Assembly (NCBI GenBank): GCA_025800105.1
Contig: JAOXSG010000905.1
Span: forward strand, 1 to 59,943
Direction: 5' to 3'
Length of the DNA stretch: 59,943 nt
Origin: Cohaesibacter sp.
GTDB lineage: Bacteria > Pseudomonadota > Alphaproteobacteria > Rhizobiales > Cohaesibacteraceae
Part shown: piece after piece, positions 38,428-46,016 of the stretch
How the letters are laid out: each line of letters begins with the position of its first letter
Numbering within the stretch: position 1 is the first letter of the stretch
Program-made: the position numbers and the translations under genes
Notes under the pieces: model-generated
Told to the model about the DNA's origin: nothing
What the model saw: only the letters and a program-made list of their open reading frames with translations
Database searches by the model: none

Positions 38428-38597
38428 GTCCACGGTGTGAGGCTTAAGAACCTCTCAATAGCTCGGTCCTATGGCCGGGTGACAGTCGCTATGTCCAAGG
38501 CCTGCGGCCCAAAAGTGCTGTGCCTTTTGCTATTGAAGGTTCTTAACATTCCGGCCACCAGGGTGGAACGCCTCAAATGATATATTGAAGAGGCGTT
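38428..38597 (+). ncRNA. Large structured RNA leader, candidate translational switch
   Basis: An 18-bp helix (38444-38462 with 38529-38546, one bulge) encloses four possible hairpins: CGGTC/GGCCG at 38464-38477, GACA/TGTC at 38481-38495, GGCC/GGCC at 38499-38509 and AAAAG/CTTTT at 38511-38528. Outside it TGAGGC (38438-38443) pairs with GCCTCA (38570-38575). The same GCCTC can instead join AACGCCTC (38567-38574) to GAGGCGTT (38590-38597), which buries the ribosome site of the next ORF. The two foldings exclude each other, the layout of a riboswitch. I could not match it to a known class. Confidence 0.6.
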
Positions 38598-38599
38598 TC

Positions 38600-38797
38600 A
38601 TGAAGGATTTTGATAAAACACATACTATTTTATCTATGCAATATGCTCTTTTAATCAACGAAGCCTTGTTTGCAGGCGATACAGACCAGATTTTCTCACT
38701 CCTTGCCGAGTTGCTGGAGGTAAGAGGCGAGAAAATGAGCCAAGAGCAATTTGCCAACTATTGTCAGCGCGGTCTTTTCCCGACAGCTAACAATTAA
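38600..38797 (+). CDS. Small protein of unknown function behind the structured leader
   Basis: A 65-residue acidic-to-neutral protein, mostly helical by appearance (SMQYALLINEALFAGD, IFSLLAELLEVRGEK), with one Cys near the C-terminus (NYCQRGLFP). No signal peptide or membrane segment. ATG 38600 has GAAGAGG at good spacing, and that site can be sequestered by the preceding leader. The ORF sits between the D-lactate gene and the orphan CRISPR array. I do not recognise the family. Confidence 0.6.
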   Translation: MKDFDKTHTILSMQYALLINEALFAGDTDQIFSLLAELLEVRGEKMSQEQFANYCQRGLFPTANN

Positions 38798-38904
38798 AAC
38801 ATCATCCCCGCGCATCAGATTTGACTGACCAGCAAATCCGACACAACGCGCATAAAGCTTCAAGCCTCTATGGCATAGAATGTCATAAAGACGGCTTGTG
38901 ACCA

Positions 38905-38995
38905 GAATGAGCGGTGTTACCTTGCTCACCACACCAGTAACCCGCTCGGGGCCGGTGTCTGCTCTCGGGGACAGAGCAAGGCACCGGCCTTTATT
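38905..38995 (+). ncRNA. Two-hairpin RNA ending in a terminator-like stem
   Basis: Hairpin 1 pairs 38909-38920 with 38937-38947 (GAGCGG...CCGCTC, one bulge). Hairpin 2 pairs GGCCGGTG (38950-38957) with CACCGGCC (38982-38989), extended by GCTCT/AGAGC, and is followed by TTTATT. The loop of hairpin 1 (CTTGCTC, 38921-38927) is complementary to GAGCAAG (38974-38980) inside hairpin 2, so an alternative fold or pseudoknot is possible. It may be the end of the 65-residue gene's transcript or a separate small RNA. Confidence 0.45.
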
Positions 38996-39096
38996 GCCAG
39001 AGCCAGTTTAGAAAAACCACGAGAGTGAGAAAAGTTGCGACATCCTATGGAAAAAAACCACACCAAACCAGCACAAATCCAGGCTGATTCGAGCGG

Positions 39097-39153
39097 TTTT
39101 TTTCGCAAAAAACCAGCAATATCCTATATATTTCAATCAGATATCGCCGATCT
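39097..39153. other. CRISPR leader-like sequence of array 1
   Basis: A 57-bp AT-rich block ending GATATCGCCGATCT directly beside the first repeat. It matches the block beside array 2 (50553-50609) at 47 of 57 positions without gaps, so both arrays carry the same leader. Confidence 0.75.
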
Positions 39154-39255
39154 ATTGTAACAGTTCAGAAATCGTAGTCCAGCCGCAACTCATTGACGAA
39201 TAGATCAATTTGGCCTTGTATTGTAACAGTTCAGAAATCATAGTCCAGCCGCAAC
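39154..39255 (-). CRISPR. Orphan one-spacer array (array 1), type II-C repeat
   Basis: Two 36-bp repeats (39154-39189 and 39220-39255) flank one 30-bp spacer (39190-39219). The crRNA strand is the minus strand, where the repeat begins GTTGCGGCTGGACTACG and ends TGTTACAAT. The leader-distal repeat has one G-to-A change. The nearest cas gene is 6.8 kb away. From 39256 to 39451 I see nothing else. Confidence 0.9.
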
Positions 39256-39451
39256 GAGTAGGAAACTACCTCTCTCGTCACAACGCTCTGGCTCTGTTTG
39301 ACCGCAAAACACACCAGAAAACTTGACTGCTTCATTCAAATATTGATTTTCAAAATCACCACATGATTCTATAAAGGCTTTCACGTAACGTCTCTCATAT
39401 AGACACCCAACACCGGCTTTTCTCAGATCAGCCCAGTATCATGTCCCGGAA

Positions 39452-40354
39452 ATGTCACAGAACGCCGCCAATTCTTTTTTGAAAATGACCGAGCATTTGC
39501 AAGGGCAATTGTCGATTTACACGGCAAGGGGTGACATTGCCCAGCCGGTGCGCATTCGCGAGCCGATCGAAGATGGCCTGAAATTGGTCATTTCCAACAT
39601 TGAGATGGACTTGCAGGCGGGCAATCTGCAAACTTTTGAATTTCGCAAGCCTGTTATTTTCGCAGTTCTGGCCGATGGCGAACATGAGCGGGACCAGACC
39701 TTTCATAGCGGGCGCGAGCGCTGGGACATTGCCCTGACCATGGATCGCCAACTGGTGCAGGATGAATTTGGCAAAGACCCGCAAGACTTGTTGCAGGCCT
39801 CGGACAATGCACGCCTGTCGCTCAAAGCCGCCCCTGCCGATCAGGCCATGCGCGCCATTGCCCATCAATTGCTGACATTGCCAGAGGGGCCGGGCAGCAA
39901 TATGGCCCGTATGGGCAATGGCCTCAATCTGGCCGCTATGGTGCTCAAAACACTCTCCAGCGAAAAAGAGCAAAGCAATTTGCCACTCAAGCTCTCAGAC
40001 ATGGAACGCATCGCCCATGTGCGCGAATTGATGCTGGCCGATTTGGCCAATGTACAAGATGTCCGCACTCTGGCCAGACAGGTCGGCACCAACACCGCCA
40101 AACTCAACCGCGATTTTGTCACGGTCACTGGCATGACACCCCATGCATGGCTGCAAGAGCAGCGCCTGCTCAAAGGCTGGCATTTGCTATCCGTGCGCTC
40201 TGTCTCGGTCAGCGAAGCCGCCCATGCCGCAGGCTATACCCCAGCCCATTTCTCCACTCTGTTTCGCAAACGCTTCAAAGTGCCCCCCAGCAGCATCGCC
40301 AATGGCAACGAATGCCCCGCAGCAAGGCTGGATGAAAAAAACGAAAACAATTGA
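39452..40354 (+). CDS. AraC family regulator, siderophore-uptake type
   Basis: A 300-residue protein resembling PchR-type regulators that activate siderophore uptake when the ferric siderophore is present. The N-terminal 190 residues are the ligand-binding part; the C-terminal about 100 residues contain two helix-turn-helices (RTLARQVGTNTAKLNRDF and SVSEAAHAAGYTPAHFSTLFRKRF in two parts). It is immediately upstream of a TonB-dependent receptor and transporter in the same orientation, the usual layout. The start codon has only a weak ribosome site. Confidence 0.87.
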   Translation: MSQNAANSFLKMTEHLQGQLSIYTARGDIAQPVRIREPIEDGLKLVISNIEMDLQAGNLQTFEFRKPVIFAVLADGEHERDQTFHSGRERWDIALTMDRQLVQDEFGKDPQDLLQASDNARLSLKAAPADQAMRAIAHQLLTLPEGPGSNMARMGNGLNLAAMVLKTLSSEKEQSNLPLKLSDMERIAHVRELMLADLANVQDVRTLARQVGTNTAKLNRDFVTVTGMTPHAWLQEQRLLKGWHLLSVRSVSVSEAAHAAGYTPAHFSTLFRKRFKVPPSSIANGNECPAARLDEKNENN

Positions 40355-40478
40355 TAAAAACGCGAAAGTCTCGGTTGTTGCAGCAAGGCTGACCTATGCC
40401 CATTATGGCCACCAGTCTTTGGCACCCATACAGTCCCCGTCTTCAAAGGGTGCATATGAATCAGCAAGGAATCCGGCC

Positions 40479-42656
40479 ATGTCCCTTCACTCCCATGTCA
40501 TGCTGCTGCCCACAATCAGACATTTGCGCAAAGCCCTTCTCGGCTCAGTTCTGATCAGCATGGCCGCAAGCCCCACCCTGTTTGCCACTCTCTCCCCCGC
40601 TCTGGCACAAGAGGCAGAAAAAACCCTGCAAACCATCGTCATCGGCGGTGAGGATAACAGCCTTGAAACACAGGAAAATGCCAGCCGTGGCCTTGTGCCG
40701 CTGACATCCAGCGCAGCAGGCAAAAGCAACAAGGCGCTCATTCGCACCCCGCAAGCGGTCAATGTCATCACCGCCACTCAGCTGGAAAAACAGGATGCAG
40801 AATCCATCACCGCTGCCATTGGCTACACACCGGGCATTCTGGGCACCATCAGCGACCCGCGCGCAGACTGGATCCGCATTCGCGGCTTTTCCGGTGTGGA
40901 ATATCTCGATGGTCTGAAATTTGCCCGCGGCGCCTATGCATGGCCCAAAATGGACCCCTATATGCTGGACCGTCTGGAAATCCTCAAAGGCCCCGCCGCC
41001 GCTCTTTATGGGCAAATTCCCCCCGGTGGTTTGATGAATTTGGTCAGCAAGCGCCCAACGGGCAAAAATGGCGGCGAGTTGCGCCTGCAATATGGCAGCA
41101 ACAACCGCAAACAAATCATGGCTGACATTCAGGGCACTGTGCCGCAAAATGATAGCATCGCCTATCGCATTGCAGGCGCTTTTCGCAAAGCTGACACCGA
41201 GATTGATTTCACCAATGACGACCATATGGTCGGCTCTGCCGCCATCAGCTACACACCCAGCGATCAAACCAAGCTGACCCTTTTGGCCACTGCCGCCGCC
41301 GATGATGCAGGCAGCGCCCAATTTTTGCCAAGTCAGGGCACAGCCCTGCCAAACCCCAATGGCAAAATCCCCCGCAGCACCTTTCTTGGGGAGCCGGGCT
41401 TTGACGATTTCCGCTCCCAGCAATATAGCCTTGGCTATCTGTTCGATCACAGCTTTGACAATGGCGTAAAAATATCCAGCAAACTGCGCTGGTCCTCGGT
41501 CGATTATGACCTGCAAACCGTGCGCGGCTTTGGCATGATGCCAAATTCCAACACTCTTGTGACGCGCCGCGCCGTTAAAATTGACGATCTGACAGAAGCC
41601 TTTGGCACCGACAACAGCCTGCGCTATGATCTGGATACAGGAGCCATCAATCATAAGCTGCTGGCCGGGATCGATTATCTGCATCAAAAAAGCAATCTCA
41701 GCCTTGCTGTCTCCCCCATGGCCCCGATTGACGCCTATAATCCGGTCTATGGCAATCCGGTTTCACCTTTCTTCTTCACCTTGCTCTCCAACAAGCAAAC
41801 TTTGAAGCAAGCAGGTCTTTACGCGCAAGACCAGATATCCTGGAACAATTGGGAGCTAATGCTCACCGCGCGCAATGACTGGTATGAAACCAAAACCTTC
41901 GACAAGCTGAAAAAGACCCATCAAAAAACATCGGGCAATCATCAAACCTATAGAGCAGGCCTGCTCTATGCCTTTGACAATGGCCTCTCGCCCTATATCA
42001 GCTACGCCACTTCCTTTGAGCCCGTGGTTGGTGTCAACACCCGCACCCGGGAAGCTTTCAAGCCAACCGAAGGCAAGCAAATAGAAGTCGGCGTCAAATA
42101 TGCGCCAAGCTTCATCAATGGCCTTTTCACCCTGACCGCCTTCAATCTGCAACAGGAAAATACAATTGTCTCTGATGGCATTCACCGGGTGCAAATTGGC
42201 GAGAGCGAGGTAAAAGGCATCGAGCTGGAAGGGCAAGTTGATCTGGAAAATGGCCTGACCCTGAAAGCCTCTTACGCCTATCTCGATTCCCAAATCAAAC
42301 AAGGCACCAACAAAGGCAAAAAACTGCCCTATGTCGCCAATCATCAAGCCTCAATCTGGGCAAATTACGCCTTTTCCGGCGCCCTTGACGGACTGGATGT
42401 CAATGCAGGCATCCGCTATACGGGCGAGGTGTTCGGCACCACCTCCAACACCATTGCAACCGGTAAAGATGCCATTGTTGACGCCGGTATGAGCTATGAT
42501 TTTGGAGCCAAAAGCAAGGCACTGGAAGGCGCATCCCTTCAGCTCAATGTCACCAATCTCTTTGACAAGGACTATGTCTCTCTTTGCACTGGCACAACAG
42601 AATGCTATTGGGGGGAAGGTCGCAATATCAGAGGCTCTCTTGTCTATAAGTGGTAA
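40479..42656 (+). CDS. TonB-dependent siderophore receptor
   Basis: A 725-residue outer-membrane receptor. It has a signal peptide (about residues 1-45, ending SPALAQE), a TonB-box region (KTLQTIVI), a plug domain (IRGFSGVEYLDGLKFARG, LEILKGPAAALYGQIPPGGLMN) and a 22-strand barrel ending in an aromatic residue (LVYKW). The RTPQAVNVIT and GQIPPGG motifs place it with the ferrichrome/hydroxamate receptor group (FhuA/FhuE/FpvA-like). ATG 40479 has AAGGAA at 8 bases; the upstream in-frame region overlaps the AraC gene in another frame. Confidence 0.92.
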   Translation: MSLHSHVMLLPTIRHLRKALLGSVLISMAASPTLFATLSPALAQEAEKTLQTIVIGGEDNSLETQENASRGLVPLTSSAAGKSNKALIRTPQAVNVITATQLEKQDAESITAAIGYTPGILGTISDPRADWIRIRGFSGVEYLDGLKFARGAYAWPKMDPYMLDRLEILKGPAAALYGQIPPGGLMNLVSKRPTGKNGGELRLQYGSNNRKQIMADIQGTVPQNDSIAYRIAGAFRKADTEIDFTNDDHMVGSAAISYTPSDQTKLTLLATAAADDAGSAQFLPSQGTALPNPNGKIPRSTFLGEPGFDDFRSQQYSLGYLFDHSFDNGVKISSKLRWSSVDYDLQTVRGFGMMPNSNTLVTRRAVKIDDLTEAFGTDNSLRYDLDTGAINHKLLAGIDYLHQKSNLSLAVSPMAPIDAYNPVYGNPVSPFFFTLLSNKQTLKQAGLYAQDQISWNNWELMLTARNDWYETKTFDKLKKTHQKTSGNHQTYRAGLLYAFDNGLSPYISYATSFEPVVGVNTRTREAFKPTEGKQIEVGVKYAPSFINGLFTLTAFNLQQENTIVSDGIHRVQIGESEVKGIELEGQVDLENGLTLKASYAYLDSQIKQGTNKGKKLPYVANHQASIWANYAFSGALDGLDVNAGIRYTGEVFGTTSNTIATGKDAIVDAGMSYDFGAKSKALEGASLQLNVTNLFDKDYVSLCTGTTECYWGEGRNIRGSLVYKW

Positions 42657-43824
42657 TCTTTCGCGCCGCGCCGCGCTTGGCCTGACAGTGGGGGCAGCCT
42701 TATCCGTTGCTGCCCCTTTCGAAGCCTTGGTCGCCTCAGCCAATCCGCACCCCCCGATGCTCCCACAAGCCCTCACGCGGGACTGCATCAAAAATCAGAG
42801 CCTGCCAAAATTCAAAGGCCATCACCCCAAAGTCATTTTGGGCGATGGTCATTTGCTTTTGGCCCTTGCGCTGATATTGGATGATCCTGTTGCTCATTTG
42901 CATGGCTGGCAGGCCGATCTCATCCGCCACAGCCCCCAGCTTTATGACCTCTGGCGACAAAAAGCGCCCGCCTTGGCCGAAGTACCGCGCATTGGCGATG
43001 CCAGCGCCGCATCTTTTTCGCTGGAAACCACGCTGGCACTGGAGCCAGATCTGGTCATCCTTGGCGGCGGCTATGGTCCCGGCCTTCATGATACCCATAT
43101 CATCACCAAACTGAAACAAGCTGGCATTCCCATTCTGTTTGTCGATTTTTATCACAATCCGTTAGAGCATAGCGCTGACAGCTTGCGCGCTTTGGGCCGC
43201 ATCTTTGGCGCAACAGCCTTTGAGCGTGCCAACCACTTGGCCTCTCTGATCGAACAGCGCATTCAAACCATCAAAACCAGACTGGCAAAAGCCAATCCCC
43301 CACGCCCCAAAGTCTTACTAGAAGGCAATGCAGGCCTGCCCGGCATGGGCTGTTGCTGGCTACCGGGCGGCAAGGGGCTGGGCAGTTTTATCGAACTGGC
43401 CGGGGGCATCAACCCCGGCACGGAGTTGTCCTCTTCAAGAGCTTGGGTCAAAATGGCAAGAGAATTGGTGCTGCAACAACAGCCCGATGTCTATATCTGC
43501 ACGGGTGGCCCTTATTTGCGCGGCAAAAACGGCCTTGCCATTGGTCCGGGCATTGAAGAGGACGAAGCCCGCCGCTCCCTTGGCCTTGCCGCCGCTGCCA
43601 GCCAGACCGTCATCGCATCGCAAATGCAACCAAACAGCATCCATGGCCTTTGGCATCTCTTCCCCACAAGCCCGCTCAATATCATAGCGCTGGAAGCCCT
43701 CTGCACTTGGCTCCATCCTTCGCTTTTTGCCAAAGATCCCGAGCAAATCAGCATGGAAAAACTCAACAAAGACTTTCTCTCACTGCCCATGCCCGGCTGC
43801 TACAGCGTGAGCCTTCAATCATGA
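42640..43824 (+). CDS. Ferric-siderophore ABC transporter periplasmic binding protein (FecB/FhuD-like)
   Basis: A 394-residue class III binding protein. The N-terminus has a twin-arginine-like signal (LSRRAALGLTVGAAL, residues 7-21), suggesting Tat export. The two lobes are joined by a helix as usual; ALEPDLVILGG and WVKMARELVLQQQPDVYIC are typical. No ATG fits: the best start is TTG 42640, with AGAGG 5 bases upstream, which overlaps the receptor gene by 17 bases. An earlier in-frame ATG would place over 60 residues before the signal. It hands ferric siderophore to the permease. Confidence 0.82.
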   Translation: MSISGNLSRRAALGLTVGAALSVAAPFEALVASANPHPPMLPQALTRDCIKNQSLPKFKGHHPKVILGDGHLLLALALILDDPVAHLHGWQADLIRHSPQLYDLWRQKAPALAEVPRIGDASAASFSLETTLALEPDLVILGGGYGPGLHDTHIITKLKQAGIPILFVDFYHNPLEHSADSLRALGRIFGATAFERANHLASLIEQRIQTIKTRLAKANPPRPKVLLEGNAGLPGMGCCWLPGGKGLGSFIELAGGINPGTELSSSRAWVKMARELVLQQQPDVYICTGGPYLRGKNGLAIGPGIEEDEARRSLGLAAAASQTVIASQMQPNSIHGLWHLFPTSPLNIIALEALCTWLHPSLFAKDPEQISMEKLNKDFLSLPMPGCYSVSLQS

Positions 43825-44897
43825 ATGAACCAGTCCCGCAAAAAGGCGGCAGTCAAACAAACCATAGTAAAATTTTACAAGCCCATCACCAGCAACAAAG
43901 ACGCAAGCATATCCTGCTGGCAATATTGAGCTGCCTTGCCATTTGTCTCTTCATCATCGATATTTTCAGCGGCCCGTCCAATCTCTCTATATCCGTGCTT
44001 CTCAATGGCCTGATCAACCCCGACAGCCTGACAGCCATTCAAAAACTGATCATTTTTGACATGCGTCTGCCAGCCGCCTGTCTGGCTGCATTGGTCGGGG
44101 CCTGTCTCTCTGTCGCCGGGGTGGAAATTCAAACCATTTTGGAAAATCCCCTCGCCTCTCCCTTCACCTTGGGTATCTCATCCGCCGCTGCATTTGGTGC
44201 ATCGTTAGCCATCATTGCCGGGCTTGGTGTGCCACTTCTCTCAAGCCAATGGATGATCAGCGCCAATGCCTTTGGCTTTGCCATTCTCTCCATGGCGCTG
44301 TTGCAAGGTTTGGCAAAATTACGCGATGGCAGCAACCAAACCCTCATCCTGTTTGGCATTGCCATGGTCTTTGGTTTCAGCGCTTTATTGTCTATTTTGC
44401 AGCTTTTTGCCTCGGCCCAAGCCATCCAAATGATTGTCTTTTGGACCATGGGCAGTGTCGAGCGGGCAAACTGGTCTCAAGTGGCACTGCTGGGTGGGGT
44501 ATTTTTCCTACTCTTTCCTTTGTCCATCCGCGCAGCCTCTGCCCTCACCGCCCTTCGTTTTGGCACTGAGCGCGCCCATGCTTTGGGCATTGATGTGAGC
44601 CGACTGCGCCTCATAGCCCAAATCCGCATTAGCCTGCTCACTGCCCTTGCTGTAGCACTGAGCGGCACCATCGCCTTTGTCGGACTGGTCGGCCCCCATC
44701 TGGCCCGCTTACTGGTGGGCGAAAATCATAAAATTCTGCTCCCCGCCAGCGCCCTTTCCGGGGCAATCCTTATGAACAGCGCCTCCATTGTCAGCAAACT
44801 CATCTTGCCCGGCGTCACCATTCCGATCGGCATCATCACCGCTCTTGTGGGCGTACCGGTTTTTCTCTCGGTCATTTTGGCAAAAACAAAAAAGTAA
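43821..44897 (+). CDS. Iron-siderophore ABC transporter permease (FecCD family)
   Basis: A 358-residue membrane protein with about ten spans. FecCD signatures are visible: RLPAACLAALVGACLSVAG near residue 75, NPLASPFTLGISSAAAFGAS, and the C-terminal GTIAFVGLVGPHLARLLVG that contacts the ATPase. It starts at ATG 43821 overlapping the binding-protein stop (ATGA). Only one permease gene is present, so it presumably acts as a homodimer. A polar 45-residue N-terminal extension (GGSQTNHSK and QQQRR) precedes the first span. Confidence 0.92.
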   Translation: MNEPVPQKGGSQTNHSKILQAHHQQQRRKHILLAILSCLAICLFIIDIFSGPSNLSISVLLNGLINPDSLTAIQKLIIFDMRLPAACLAALVGACLSVAGVEIQTILENPLASPFTLGISSAAAFGASLAIIAGLGVPLLSSQWMISANAFGFAILSMALLQGLAKLRDGSNQTLILFGIAMVFGFSALLSILQLFASAQAIQMIVFWTMGSVERANWSQVALLGGVFFLLFPLSIRAASALTALRFGTERAHALGIDVSRLRLIAQIRISLLTALAVALSGTIAFVGLVGPHLARLLVGENHKILLPASALSGAILMNSASIVSKLILPGVTIPIGIITALVGVPVFLSVILAKTKK

Positions 44898-44907
44898 GAG
44901 CAACAAT

Positions 44908-45768
44908 ATGAGCCAATCCAGCAACACAAAAGCCGATGAAACCGATATCCCCCTGCTCGATATCAAACATCTCAATGCCGGTTATCAAAGCAAAAGCATC
45001 TTAAAAGATATCACCATATCTGCACTGAAAGCCGGGACAATCACCACACTCATAGGCCCCAATGGCGCTGGCAAATCCACCTTGCTCAAAGCCCTTGCTG
45101 GCTTAATACCAGCAAATGGCAACATCCAGCTGGGTGGCCGCACGCTCACCTCCCTTGGCATCAAAGACCGCGCAAAAATCCTATCCTATTTGCCCCAATC
45201 CCCATTAGCAGAGCTGGATCTAAGCTTGCTTGAAAGCCTGCTCTATTCCGCCCGCATCAAAAATGAGGCAACAGACAATCCCCTCATCATGCCAGAGCTG
45301 GAACAGGCCGCGCTTCAAGTGCTGGAAAAACTGGATTTACAAGATCTGGCCCTTTCCAACCTCTCTGCCCTATCAGGCGGACAAAGACAAATGGCAAGCT
45401 TTGCGCAAGCAGCCCTTGGCACAGAGTTAAGTGGCACCAAAGGCCACCTCTTCATGCTGGACGAACCCACAAGCGCCCTAGATTTGCGGCGACAAGAGCA
45501 ATTGATGCAATCCCTGCAAACTCTGGCAAAAGAGGGCTGCATCATCATGCTGGTGCTGCATGATTTATCCCTCGCCAGCCGCTATTCAGACCGCCTCATA
45601 GTCTTGGACAAAGGCACGCTTGTTGCCGACGGCTCACCAGAGCATGTGCTAACCCCAAAACTCTTGCGCAGCCTCTATGGCGTAGAAACCAAAATCACCC
45701 GCAGCGAAACAGGCAAAGTCAACATGACCATCACAGGCCTTGCAAACGATCAGACCAAGGAAAGCTAG
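44908..45768 (+). CDS. Iron-siderophore ABC transporter ATP-binding protein
   Basis: A 286-residue FecE/FhuC-type ATPase. Walker A is GPNGAGKST, the signature is LSGGQRQMASFAQA and Walker B is LFMLDEPTSALD; the D-loop and switch histidine (VLHDLSLASRY) follow. It starts 10 bases after the permease gene and completes a receptor, binding protein, permease and ATPase set for a ferric siderophore. The last 30 residues are poorly conserved. The tracrRNA region begins about 85 bases beyond its stop. Confidence 0.92.
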   Translation: MSQSSNTKADETDIPLLDIKHLNAGYQSKSILKDITISALKAGTITTLIGPNGAGKSTLLKALAGLIPANGNIQLGGRTLTSLGIKDRAKILSYLPQSPLAELDLSLLESLLYSARIKNEATDNPLIMPELEQAALQVLEKLDLQDLALSNLSALSGGQRQMASFAQAALGTELSGTKGHLFMLDEPTSALDLRRQEQLMQSLQTLAKEGCIIMLVLHDLSLASRYSDRLIVLDKGTLVADGSPEHVLTPKLLRSLYGVETKITRSETGKVNMTITGLANDQTKES

Positions 45769-45851
45769 CATCCCCATGACAGGAATGGCGTGGACCTGAA
45801 ACTGGTTACAAAAGCCCATGTCATGAATCATTCGTGGCCAAAATCAAGACA

Positions 45852-45930
45852 CAAAAAACGGGCCGTAGCCCGTTTTAAAATGTGGTGCAATCGAATGCTT
45901 GTTAACGACTCGACTACGATTTCTGAATAT
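45852..45930 (-). ncRNA. tracrRNA of the type II-C CRISPR system
   Basis: On the minus strand a 16-base stretch (45927-45912, TTCAGAAATCGTAGTC) is identical to the anti-repeat of the CRISPR repeat, so it can base-pair with crRNA; lower-stem pairing continues with mismatches. About 35 bases on comes an intrinsic terminator, AAAACGGGC-TACG-GCCCGTTTT plus a T tract (45876-45853). Upstream on this strand TTGCAT (45963-45958) and TTAAAT (45941-45936), 16 apart, could be the promoter. It is divergent from cas9, whose 5' region it shares. Confidence 0.85.
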
Positions 45931-46016
45931 CCAATATTTAATATATATCACCACCAAATGCAACATTGAATTGTATGAATACAAGTCCTAGTCTCCTATA
46001 AAACAGGAGATCAGTG

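Noticed and set aside
38428-38597. 6S RNA, tmRNA, SRP RNA or RNase P RNA
   Set aside because: The defining conserved motifs of these RNAs are not visible, the gene context differs, and the element is tied to the downstream ribosome site.
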